DNA of 64,000 bases from Azorinus chamasolen (lineage: Eukaryota; Mollusca; Bivalvia; Cardiida; Solecurtidae), in the NCBI GenBank assembly GCA_963576725.1, contig OY755252.1, positions 24,930,655 through 24,994,654 of the forward strand, in the 5' to 3' direction. Shown one piece after another: positions 52,520 through 63,189 of the stretch (positions are counted from its first letter, which is position 1; each line of letters begins with the position of its first letter). The translations under genes were made by a program, and so were the position numbers. Under the pieces are notes generated by a model. It saw only the letters and a program-made list of their open reading frames with translations, was not told where the DNA came from and did not search any database.

Positions 52520-53605
52520 TTATTCATGCTAAAAAGAATGCCCCGTGTTACCGGTATATGGTGAGAATAATGCATTTGCATGCAGTCCTAAGCGTCACCA
52601 CGTGTAGAATCAGGCAACGGCTCCGGTAAAACATGCTTACAATTGAAGTTACAAACACAAGTTCTAGATATACAATAACACTTCTCAAACACGTAATTCT
52701 GGTAGAGAAGAATTAATATACTTGTACGCAGATGCCTACTTAATGCAGGATGAAAATCTTGAATTTCACCCTTCATTAAGCTGTCACCTGTCTCCAAGAC
52801 CGATATTTATACTAAGTGTAACGCCCTTTTTAAGGAGGTTTTACTGTATATGCTTTTTTTTCCTTTAATGAAAGGTGAAGTAGTTCGTTATTCACCAGCG
52901 AATAACAAACTACGAAATATTTCGCAGTGAGATTTTCGAATAGCAAACAACAAACTGTGAATCAAATAATTCTGGCCGATAGGCGAAGTTGTGTCTGTCA
53001 CTCTCTTCATAATGTAGGCTTGCCACTCTTCTGCATTCAGAAAAATCTGACAAATATGTAATTACATATTTTGGCTGGTCTAAAACTATTTTTTAACTTG
53101 AAAATGCGTTTTAATGCTTATTTGAAATGAATTTATAATTATTATCATTACTATTATTACTTATAATTAGTATTATTATTGATTAATATACAAACAAACA
53201 CAACATTTGTGCGTTATAGTTTACATTCATACTCACGGGTGCTTTTTGCCTCTGCATTTCCAGCAGCATGCCGAGCATTGCTTCTAGTAAATTATTGTGA
53301 ATTCTGACCACTAAATGATTGTGAATTCTAACTACTAAATTGTTTAAATATTCTTACAGCCAAACATGTCTGTGTTATTATGATTTCGAGTATCTGTTGT
53401 ATGATCTGATGAAGAACAAGTTGTTCTATTTGTGTTCAGCTTACTTATGTCTAGTGGTTAATCCATTTTCTATTACCCTGGCATTTCAAACGTTTCACAT
53501 ATACGATGGGTGTTCAGTATGATTTTGATGGGGTTTTTGTTCTTCTTTTACAACTGCAGTCAATCTAGGTAAATACTATATTCATTTAAATGTAACTAAT
53601 TGACT
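52520..53605. other. No gene seen
   Basis: AT-rich sequence with an imperfect repeat of 'gcgaataacaaactacgaaat' around 52890-52985. The frame at 52588-52797 (minus) has no recognised domain. Confidence 0.4.
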
Positions 53606-53606
53606 T

Positions 53607-53835
53607 TTAACCCTTCCCTTCGTATAAACACCCTTTAACGCTTTTACAGAGTAGAATCAGATGGCTTCTATAGGAGACGTCTGATCGGGGTCTGCTCTGT
53701 TTGCTAATGAAATTCAATAAACATGTTTCTTTACTTTCTAAAACGGCCACAATGGTCTATATTCCATATCACTATGATATAGATGTGATTCTATCTTTTT
53801 AGTCAAAGAAAACTTGAAACGTTTATATCATAAAC
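53607..53835. mobile_element. TTAA-type palindromic MITE copy
   Basis: TTAACCCTTCCCTTC opens it. The core 'cagagtagaatcagatggcttctataggagacgtctgatcggggtctgctctgtttgc' forms the family hairpin, with G-T style changes in both arms. The right half has 'tttctttactttctaaaacggccacaatg'. The right TTAA is not clear. Confidence 0.6.
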
Positions 53836-54283
53836 ATTGAGCTAATAAATATTCATGTTGGCATTATTTCTGTTGTTTTGTAATGAATGAATCTTTTAAT
53901 AATCAATTTTGTTGTAAATAAGATATTAAGAATGTGTAAATATTTATTCTTTACTGCATTTTAAATATAGCTTTAATAAAAAAAACTACCATAGTATTGT
54001 TTTTATAATGTTAGAAGTTCATGGTTATCGTATCCCACAGCGTTTATATCCAAGGCTGAATACATTAATACCACAGTATATGTATATTGGAAATTAACAG
54101 AGTCCTTGAAGAGTTAATATTTCAAACGCACAATTACATCATAAATCGTACTACGTGCAGTAAACAAATGTGCTTCTAATACATAAATGCTACGTATTTG
54201 TTTGTACGGATGATGTTAGTGCCAAGATGTGACCAATTGTGATATGAAACCGTAAACAGTAATGGTTCGAAAAACCGCAATCG

Positions 54284-54461
54284 GGGTCCATGCTTATAAA
54301 ACATTTAGTTGAGTCTGAGTTCGTTCTCAAGTTTTTGATTGGTCAGATTTGAGCCTGATGCTTAAATCTGACCAATCAAAAGCTTGAGAACGAAAATCTG
54401 ACCAATCAAAAGCTTGAGAACGAAACTCAGGCTCAACTAAACGCTTTATAAGCATGGACCC
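54284..54461. repeat. 178-bp foldback with an internally duplicated arm
   Basis: The left arm GGGTCCATGCTTATAAA..CATTTAGTTGAG...GAACGAACT-type sequence is inverted at the right end, which finishes AAGCATGGACCC (to 54461). The right arm contains two tandem copies of about 33 bp ('aaatctgaccaatcaaaagcttgagaacg'), while the left arm has one. It is probably a foldback or MITE element. Confidence 0.75.
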
Positions 54462-54619
54462 TGAATTTCTGTCAGAGGTAACGAGAAATACAAAACTACA
54501 TACCTAATTACCATACGTATTTGTGTTTGCGAAGTATTAGCTACTATGTCACTCTAATTTTAAGTTTTCAAAATGGTACAAAACTAGTGGAGCTTGGAGA
54601 CTGTATATCTGAATACTTA

Positions 54620-54745
54620 GCCTTTTAACCGCCAATGTCGCATAAATGCACCACGAGAAATAATGCAAATAGTGCAACCCCAGATCAGACGCCGCATTTT
54701 CAAGGCGGTTTCTGATCAGGGGCTTCATTTTTTGTATCAAACTCT
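54620..54745. mobile_element. Palindromic MITE core
   Basis: 'ttttaaccgccaatgtcgc' opens it. The arms 'gcaaccccagatcagacgcc' and 'ggcggtttctgatcagggGC' then pair with about two mismatches. It has no right terminus. Confidence 0.5.
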
Positions 54746-55260
54746 ATTTCTATACCTGTGCTTTATTCCTTTGAAATTTGCATTTATTTATCACACTTTC
54801 TTATTTTACCATATGATTTAACAAACTTGAAATGCAGACGAAAATTAGAAATCTTGCGCCGAAAGATTAGGGACATAAGGGTGGTACAGTGGGTTCATTC
54901 ATACACAAATCTCACAGTAGCGGACTGTGCTCGAGTCTCTGTTGTATGTGGTGTATTAACTGCTTTTTTTGTTTAAGGAATCATTAGCTCCTTCAAAGCC
55001 GCATGTTTATAAATCACATGGTCGCTATATGCAAGAGTCGTTGTACATAAAAACCATATAGTACAGTACGTGTTGAAACTATCAAATGGATCTTCATCAG
55101 TTAGCACAATTATTGTAGTATAAAACCAACCAAAAAAGACAAAGCAACAATATTTAATGGTCAATTAATAATTTAGTCATAATTTAGTCATTGAACACTC
55201 TACTAGTATTTACTGGTTTGTTTGGTTTTTTTGTTTGTTTATATTGGGGTTTACGTCACA

Positions 55261-55510
55261 TTAACCTTTCGCTGATTATTCACGTCAATATACCTACCTG
55301 TAAATAGTGAAGACCCAGATGAGACAGCTCCTGTAGGAGCTGTCTCATCTGAGTCTGCACTATTTACAAGTTGATTGTGCACCAAGTGCACTCCACAGCA
55401 GTGAGTGCACAGCGAAATACTTATACACAGTGAATATATATGTAATTATACAACAGGGCATGAGTAAAGAAGGAGAAATGTATTTTAAAATTCAGCAAGC
55501 GAAGGGTTAA
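55261..55510. mobile_element. TTAA-flanked MITE, 250 bp, with a central 36-bp near-palindrome
   Basis: TTAA at 55261-55264 and 55507-55510; ends CCTTTCGCT and AGCGAAGGG. The centre, AGATGAGACAGCTCC.TGTA.GGAGCTGTCTCATCT, pairs over 15 bp without a mismatch. It is the intact sibling of the interrupted MITE at 49536-50035. Confidence 0.8.
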
Positions 55511-57105
55511 CAGTATCGCAGTCATATCGAGCCGTCAAGCTAATTACAGGTGAAGAAAGACCCCACACACATTGACGGTTGAAGCAAATGAATTTGTATC
55601 ATTTCGGTTCATACTTTACGCTGCAGGACATACCGATGCTATACGATTATTCAAGAGGTTTTATATCGAAACAGTGCTTCATTTTGATCATGGTCATGAT
55701 GGTGTTGCACATGTATGATATTCTATTAGTAATTACTTCTGCAGTTGTAATAAACTTCTGAAAGTATTAATCAAAATCATGCAGATCTCTATTTAGATTA
55801 TTGTAAGGTAAATCTAGTTCCTAACCAGTTGCATATAGCCATGTATAACACGACACAGGTGTGAATCATCGCTTGACACATGAACAAACTGATTGCACAA
55901 AGACTGCCGTTTTGCACGAGGGTGAAGAGATGGGTTATGCCTACTTGAATCATGAAGTCTAACGAAAATTATACACCTTATGTCATATAAGTCGCTACTA
56001 TGAGATTTGCAACTGTAGAATATTACTGTGTAGATAAGGACCATCCGCCTCATCGTCGCTGACGAGGTTTCTGATCTGAGTCGAAAGTGGGTATTTCGAA
56101 GCCGTCGTATCCCCTTTGGCGTTTTGTTGGCTCGAAACTCTTCGTGAGTAACGAACTTCTCGCAGCTTCATTGTACATAACGACACTTAAATTGATCCCA
56201 TCTTAAAGGATTAAATTATAATTAGATTCTAATTACTTTGTATTCGTGTAGTATATCGTTACGATCATGTAAATCATACGTCGTGTTTAATTCCTGCAAG
56301 GTCATTGTACCTATAAGCGCACAGAAATTTAAAATAACGAACACAAATATATTAAAATCTTAAATGAACAACATATTACTATAATATATATATATATTTA
56401 TGAGTGGGTGGATTTAGTGCACTATCCGCTTTGTCACAAAATTAAAACCTATAACTTAGTACATATTTATTACTGTTGGATGAAAATAGCTAGGCGTACC
56501 AGTTCACATCCTAAATGCTATTATTAGTTACACGGTTATTTAGCAGGGTGTACGGGCTGGTATGACCGGGTTAGATCCCGTATTTCCATTAATTTCGTGG
56601 GCGGACTACTTACAGGGACAAATACGACATATCAACATTATACGACATATTATTGTGAACATAATTTATTATCAATGATGAAATTGAGACTTATGGTTCA
56701 AATAAGTTAATAAAATGTCTCTTGTAAATCTATTTCGGGCTGGGCTTCTTAATGAATGTTCGTGTAAATTACGCGGTCTCTAGTAAATGAAATATTTACG
56801 TTTCCGTCATGGCATGTGTCCTTTAAGTGAAATCACCCACTGCTTTAGTTTATATAGTTTTCTTTAGTTCTTTGTATTTCTTTATTATGACTAAATAGAG
56901 TTAAGACTTTTGATGAATGGATTTTTAGTTGTTGTCTGGCCGAAATTCGAAAGAGGAAAGCTCCCGTCTGGTGCGCGCGTTAAGCGTTATACTTCCGGCG
57001 GCATCATCATGATACATTTGCCAAGAGATTCCTAGCGGTTAGCAGGTACTCTCCTAAGCCATTGAGTATCCAGGCTCCTTATTCCAGAAAAGTATCATTT
57101 TTTGG
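55511..57105. other. No convincing gene
   Basis: A less AT-rich minus-strand stretch at 56045-56186 keeps a 62-codon frame (MKLREVRYSRRVSSQQNAKG...). It lacks a recognised domain or a good splice donor, so it is not called. A (TA)n run is at about 56381-56398. Confidence 0.4.
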
Positions 57106-57110
57106 ATTCC

Positions 57111-57144
57111 CGTGTGCGCGCGGGCGAGGTGTGCGCGCGCGTGT
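57111..57144. repeat. Alternating purine-pyrimidine GC tract
   Basis: CGTGTGCGCGCGGGCGAGGT is followed by GTGCGCGCGCGTGT. Alternating CG/TG sequence of this kind can adopt Z-DNA. It is isolated in AT-rich surroundings. Confidence 0.6.
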
Positions 57145-57829
57145 TAACTTAATAAATACACATAGTTGACCCTGCATCTCATGAATACTCATGTAAGAAA
57201 TGATTAAATGTAATGCTACCTTTTTTACAGGTTCGTACTTCATCTTGTTCAGCTTACTTTACAATATATCTAGTGCATAACAATATATCTGAAATGCGGC
57301 ATTACGATATTGTTTTCACAGAATGAATCGAAATTCCTACAATTAGTACCAACCTTTATTGAACACCCCTCGATTTACCAAATACATACAAGGTGAAGAC
57401 TGTAGATATGCACAGAGCACTCTCTGGTGGGGGCTTTGAATTGCCTGACAAGACATTTGCTTATCTTACTGTCCGTTGCACTGGAGTCACGGGCTGAATT
57501 CTGAATAAGTTATTATATAGGCTCTTCTATAGTAAGATTCTAACCAGTGACCAATGTTTTTTTATAAAAAATACTGTCCGTACATAACAACCAAGCGCCA
57601 CGTGCCGCTTTTCCTTCCGCTTCCTTGTATGGACAAGTTAACCAATTTCTCGAGGTCTGGCACATACGTTGTAAATGACAGGGTGGTAATACGCCTCCAC
57701 GTACTGTTACTGTGTAAATGAGTCGAAACTCTGTAGTCGTTTAGGCTACTACAAATGTTACACAGTAAAAATGACGAAATTGCAGATGAGGACTGTAGGG
57801 AAGTCCATGGACAACGCATTCTCAACACT

Positions 57830-58095
57830 CCTTATACCCTCTTAAAACTAATTGAACCCTCCTCATTTTCAATACTCCTATAATCACCCTCAACACTCCT
57901 AATCACTCCTCAAGTCCTCATCGAACCCTACTCTAAACTCCTCAAACGCTCCTCAAACCCTCCAAAATACTCCTTATACCTTCCTCAAAAATCCCCGAAC
58001 ACTCCTCAAAACTCATCAAACGCTTCTCACCTCTCCCCTACAATACTGCTTATAACTCATTAAACCCTCCTCGAAACTCCTCGATAATTTGTGCT
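57830..58095. repeat. G-poor, degenerate ~10-11-bp repeat tract
   Basis: The plus strand is almost free of G and repeats CTCCTCAAAC-like units (CTCCTCAAACC, CTCCTTATACC, CTCCTAATCA and others) at a step near one helical turn. No coding frame crosses it. Confidence 0.65.
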
Positions 58096-58221
58096 TTATT
58101 CAAACCTCCTCGACCTCTCATTAGAAACCAAACAATTATGCGTTTTAGATGTAAATAACTGAGAGAAATAACATGTCTGCAAATTGTGTTTGCTCACCAG
58201 AACAAAGATATATCCAACAAG

Positions 58222-58247
58222 TTGGCTTCCTTCTAAAAGGAAGCCAA
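58222..58247. repeat. Short perfect hairpin
   Basis: TTGGCTTCCTT and AAGGAAGCCAA are separated by a 4-nt loop (CTAA). No T-run follows. Possibly a MITE relic. Confidence 0.5.
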
Positions 58248-58249
58248 GG

Positions 58250-59020
58250 AGAGACCAGCAGCAGTTTTTGTATCAAACATTTGCTTTATACAGGGGCAAT
58301 TTGATAAAGTTTTGGCACCGGATCGTAAATAGGTTTCTATAAATAACTATTGTGCATATCAAGTAGTGTGTGCGTTATAAATAGAACGAAGACGATGAAT
58401 ATCAAGCGCCACTGCTTAGGAGATATACAATCCTTTAATCGTTGCAAGTACATGTAGTTCTTTGAGAAAAAAAGTCTTATTTGAATTGGAATTTATCCAG
58501 TCAGCAAGCTTCTTTAGTGACGTAACAAACGTTCTCATAATAGAATAAATATTAGAACAGGTTTTATTTACCAACCATGGACCCTCTGGGGTTACAAATG
58601 AATGCATACTAAAACATTTCTGATGAACATAATTGACATGAAACTAAAGCATGTGAATCATATTTTAGGCACATATTGGTAAATAACATATAAACAACAA
58701 TACATTTTATTCATCTTGCTTCCTCGTGAAGATCTAAGGCACATGGACACACCAGTCGAAATATTGGTTTATGTGTCTAGCAAGCATTTCCAAGTGAAGT
58801 AAGATAGATCCTCCTATTAGTTTTCTTCCGGTAGTATCTAGAAGGGTTATTAAGTTAGTGATAATACTAGCCGTTTCTAAGTCATATTTATCCTTAACAA
58901 TATAAGTACATGTATTTCAATTTTCTGTTAATATCCATATGTTGATGGAATCGGTAGTAAACAGCGCTGATTTATCAGTTTTATTAACTTAGTCAACCGC
59001 TGGAGAAACGCGGTTTAATA
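58250..59020. other. No gene seen
   Basis: AT-rich sequence between the hairpin and a Naiad copy. The frame at 58416-58607 (minus) has no recognised content. Confidence 0.45.
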
Positions 59021-59022
59021 AG

Positions 59023-60285
59023 AATCAAAGTACAAAAATGAGTCGTGCAGGAAACACCACATACAGAACAAACACTCGCCCGAACAGCAACACAAAGAAA
59101 CAGCAAATGTACATAAGTAGAAAAAACAACAAGAGACGCACAAAGACAAAACAAACATACAATAGGAGGAAGATGGAAGTACCGCCTTGGAACGGTCAGT
59201 GACAAAAGTCACTTGGGGGTTAAACCGGTTTATGGGCGCCCAACCTCACACTTATTCCATCCCCATCCTAAAAGACAAACAGTGTAAATAAACGTATCCC
59301 ATCTCCGACTAATCTACAACAACCGCGACAGCAAATACAGTGGTAAAGTGCATGTATAACGAAAAAACATTTAAGTGAACATACTGTATCCACCTATCGC
59401 TAGTGTACTCAATGATTGAGCTGCAAACAGAGTAACTGTAGAAAAGTAATAAAGGGTACGACGAAAATGAAATAGTACAGATATCCGATGTTCTCCTTCC
59501 ATTTCTGGATTTAAGAGGTCGCCTTCATAGAGTACTAAACCTTTCTTGTCGGCGTACATGCAAAGAGGCCAGCGTGATTGCCAATTCTAAAAGGGTTCAC
59601 AACCAAACATGCAGTATGTTGTAGTACTACAGGATCATATCCCTTTTTAATGAATTGTTTTATACATTTGATGAACAAAGTGAGAAAATGGGTATGTCCA
59701 ATAATTTTACGAAGTTTATAAATCACATCACCATAAAATTCAGGATGTGAAATACCTTTTCGCAGAAGCACCTTGAGATTACATTTGTACTTGCCAATAA
59801 GCGAGAGATTTCGATAGTAAAATTTAGAGAAAGTTTTTCTTAGTTTATGGTATCTATATCCTTGCTTAAGCAGTTTTTCAGTTAAAATGAGATTTCGACT
59901 GTTAAAATCGTCAATAGTTGAGATATATAAACCCCGTAAGATGGAGCACGGGGAACATCCCCGTCAAGATGAGGAAAATTTACAATATTAAAATCAAAAT
60001 CATCTCTTTTGTCATATATTTTAGAAGAAATCATTCCATTATTAATTTTAAGGTCTAGATCAAGAAACGCTGCATAATTGTCGGACGGGTTAGCTTTATT
60101 CAATTTGAGTTCTTTAGGATAAATTGTAGGAATCAGAGCATCGAAGAAAGGGTTATCTAAGTTAAAAATATCATCCAAATATCGACAGGTTTCATTGAAG
60201 GCTTTTATAACATCTTGTGATTGAGGATTCAAAAGCAACATGAAATCTCTCTCATAGCAGTACAAAAACAAATCTGTGACAAGTG
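59023..60285 (-). mobile_element. 5'-truncated Naiad copy without the LINE
   Basis: It carries the same 3' UTR as the copy at 21.0 kb, including both hairpins (59181-59214), plus the C-terminus and the RT from FLYCYERDFM onward. It is truncated in the RT motif-B region at about 60285. It joins the RT directly to KLLKQGYRYHK and so shows the pre-insertion sequence of the LINE site at 21863-25440. Confidence 0.88.
59535..60271 (-). pseudogene. Naiad RT C-terminal part, frameshifted
   Basis: It includes RYLDDIFNLDNPFF (YLDD catalytic motif) and HLDGDVPRAPSYGVYISQL. A 28-bp deletion near 59927 then shifts the frame, in the segment that encodes IRFARACSSIDDF in the other copy. The second frame resumes with KLLKQ and GISHPEFYGDVIYKLRKIIG to ACTPTRKV. 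One codon (Glu in QSQE) is also missing. None of the three TGA sites is covered by this copy. Confidence 0.82.
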
Positions 60286-60814
60286 GTTGAAAAGCAAAGA
60301 TTAACGGATCAAAAGTACATTTTCCACTCTACTCGCGTACTAATTAGATAAAAAAGCTATTAAGTGAACGGGAAATGGCATAGACCTAAATAATATGTTC
60401 AGTTCCATGGATTTATGAGTAGGTCAATCTAAAAATAGAAACTGAGCCGACCGTTACTCGAATTTTATACAGAATGCAAAAATCATTTCACTTTGTTCTG
60501 GGATAAAATAATCATGTCTATTTGAATTAAAATATCGACAATCTGGATTTAACTGCTCCTATTGCTCAAATTCAATCACGTTTTCTATAAATACTTTAAT
60601 ATTCAAACTCCTTATTGGTATGTGATAGTTTGATTGCATATTATTTATATAACCAAAAATCGCGCATGCGAATAGCCACAACTCGTCCCGTCCGATAGAC
60701 GGCAATATTCTTTTTACTATCCCAATTCAAATCTCCTTGAGATAAATTGTAAACCATCCCAGAATACGCCGGCGTAAGAAAAAATGAACGAATATAACAT
60801 AAAACACATGGGAA
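60286..60814. other. No gene seen
   Basis: AT-rich sequence between the Naiad fragment and the candidate exon; no array or structure visible. Confidence 0.45.
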
Positions 60815-60976
60815 TCAGGAAGACAGCAAGAAAAAGATGCAGAGACATAGATAGAGAGATATAGACAGACAAGCAGATAGAGACAGAGACAAAGCAACAG
60901 AGACAGGGAGAGACAGATGGAGATAATTAGAACCGCACAAACGGACTGATGAACAGAAATATGAATAAATGGTTAC

Positions 60977-61191
60977 CTCACAGACTAATTGTCCCACTCT
61001 TTGTTGCTTTAGATTAAGCTGCTGGGAGATTTCATTCCTTTGTTTTATAAGAGTTTGCCTAACTGCTATTTGTTCCTGATCAGATTGAAACCGTATCGTC
61101 CCGTCTTTGAATGATGATGTATATACTTTGATAACAGATATGATGGCTACTACTAGGCAGCAAGATGTCATAATAGTGCCTCTTCTCATTA
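60977..61191 (-). CDS. Candidate first coding exon of a type II membrane protein
   Basis: The ATG at 61191 gives MRRGTIMTSCC, then a hydrophobic segment (LVVAIISVIKVY, residues about 12-23). A charged, Gln-rich likely coiled-coil stretch follows (QEQIAVRQTLIKQRNEISQQ, residues about 39-58). A good donor, TGTGAG|GTAACC, ends the exon at 60977. A short cytosolic tail, one signal-anchor helix and a coiled stem is the start of many Golgi glycosyl- or sulfotransferases. The family cannot be named from 72 residues, and the frame also stays open upstream of the ATG. Confidence 0.35.
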
Positions 61192-61407
61192 TATGCGGTT
61201 GTTTTGACCTGAAATTCTGTTCAAGAAACGATATATAGAAAACACGTCCGTTTGCGTACTGAACCTTCAAGTGACAAACCAGTATCAACACATGTGCACA
61301 CGCGGTGAGCGTTATAAATACTCTATAGACTGATAGAGGTGGGATATAGATTACGTCTTCCACCGTTCTTATCCAATAGTAAAACACGTCTATGAGATAC
61401 TAATGAA

Positions 61408-61452
61408 CAGACTCAATAAAATCGAGTCTGCAATTTCATCTTTTGAAATTGC
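61408..61452. repeat. Two adjacent short hairpins
   Basis: CAGACTC/GAGTCTG (loop AATAAAATC) is followed directly by GCAATTTC/GAAATTGC (loop ATCTTTT). No function is assigned. Confidence 0.45.
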
Positions 61453-61545
61453 TGCTTTTGCTTTCGAAGGATCGCCCATCTTTAAGAATATATTACACTA
61501 CATCTAGCTGTAAGGTGTATTTATTGCGCATTTTGCTAGTGTTAG

Positions 61546-61938
61546 ATGTGCACCAAATTAACGACTTTGCTGAACTGTAAATATCTAAACAGCAATAACT
61601 ATATACCTCCAGACATTTACCTCATTACAAATAAAAGTCTAATAGCCTGTTCAAACGGATTGGATGCAGATCATAATGAGTTAATATCCTTTGATCATAT
61701 AGCAGGCTCACTTTTTCTTACGTTTACTGACATAATAGTGTTGTGTGTTCCATGTGGCAGCCGTTATTCATCTCTAAGTACATACAGTCGATATTGTTCT
61801 TTTCCTTTTGCAGAGGATGTTACACACATGATATCATCATCATCATCATCAGCATTATCATCATCATCATCATCATCATCAATATCATATGTACCACATG
61901 GTTCAACGATAGATTTGGTCCCTTTTATACATGGATAG
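61546..61938 (+). other. Low-confidence open frame with a Ser repeat
   Basis: 130 codons from the ATG at 61546 include a Ser-rich run encoded by the ATC/TCA trinucleotide repeat at 61834-61883. There is no recognised domain. It is probably fortuitous. Confidence 0.2.
61834..61883 (+). repeat. (ATC)n microsatellite
   Basis: About 16 ATC/TCA trinucleotides with one interruption (AGCATT). Confidence 0.92.
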
Positions 61939-61949
61939 CTATGTAACAA

Positions 61950-62700
61950 TGAACACCGTACGGTGCCCTCTCTACTAGTATATTCGATGAAGTGGCATAT
62001 GGATAAAGTACAACATTTAAAATTACATTATGCGTCTGATGTACAAATATTTAACCGTCTGTGTGTACAAAGCCACTGAATGTTCATTCAGCAAATTTAT
62101 TTTATGTACCTTCTGTAATTATTTATAATTATTTCCATAATGGCCCTAAAGTAGTAATTTCTTCGTTGAATGAATCAATTCGACATATATACGTCTTGTA
62201 TGTGGCTTTGCCTGCTTGACTTTACTAATTTTCCATATAACTATAGCTTATATTTGTCAAAAATGGAATTTCACTGGAGTCGTAGAATGTATCGTACTAT
62301 TAATAAATGCAATGCTGAAAGGCGCATGTCCTGCAGTCATTTATTTTACAATTCAAATTTTAAATCTGCAATCAATGGGAGAGAAATTAGCACAAACTTT
62401 ACTTCTGCGTACTTTCTCTTTTACGTCCTTAAAAGGACATTGACAAAGAAGCAAATTTATCTTACGAACCTATCCTTTGTATATCCCAAATTCTTTAATA
62501 TAAAACTGTACTCAGCATGTTCTTCGGACACCCGTTGATCCAGTCGCTGACCATAGGATTGATTTCTGAAACTTTATTTATTAAAAAACGTACTGAATTC
62601 ATAGATCTACAATTCGAACGTGATTAAGACCATCCCAGATAGTTAAAAATACAATCCGATAAGGACAAAATCCTATAGGATTACTATTTCTCTCTCGTAT
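61950..62700. other. No convincing gene
   Basis: The open frame at 62170-62538 has no family signals and overlaps a second frame. Composition is uniform AT-rich. Confidence 0.4.
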
Positions 62701-62724
62701 GAGCAAGTACAAGTGCAATCTTAC

Positions 62725-63005
62725 GGAGCACCTGCAAAAGGTATCTCACATCCGGAATATTATGGTGATATGATTTACAAACATTGTAAAGTTATACCCA
62801 TTGTGTTACTTGACCTTTCCAAGGCGGTACTTCCATCTTCCCCTATTGTATGTTCGTTTTGTCTTTGTGCGTCTCTTTATGTTTTGATAGTTATGTACAT
62901 TTGCTATGTTGTCTTGTGTTGCTGTTCGGACCGTTGTTTGTTCTGTATGTGGTGTTTCCTGCATGACTCATATCTGTACTTTTTGTGTATAAAAACTCAA
63001 ATGAG
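62725..63005 (+). mobile_element. Internally deleted Naiad fragment, plus strand
   Basis: 'ggtatctcacatccggaatattatggtgatatgatttacaaa' encodes GISHPEYYGDMIYK, the Naiad C-terminal region. The sequence then jumps into the 3' UTR at CCAAGGCGGTACTTCC and continues to the family 3' end ('cctgcatgactcatatctgtactttt'). Orientation is opposite to the next copy, 185 bp away. Confidence 0.75.
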
Positions 63006-63189
63006 ATTGTGTCCAAATTACAATACATGCAACACTAAGCTCAGCCTATAAGCACATCGATATATCTACACTTTATACTATACTGCATCATTATCTCATA
63101 AAGAACAAACTTAAGGATATTATAAGTAGATTTAACAAACATTTTCTAGGGTAAAGTATCATTTATTTCCTGTAATATTCTAGACAATG

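Noticed and set aside
56045..56186. Possible first exon, minus strand (MKLREVRYSRRVSSQQNAKG)
   Set aside because: Composition is somewhat gene-like, but there is no clear splice donor, signal peptide or known domain. Evidence is too thin to call.
61546..61938. 130-codon frame with a poly-Ser run
   Set aside because: The Ser run is the ATC microsatellite and the remainder has no recognisable features.
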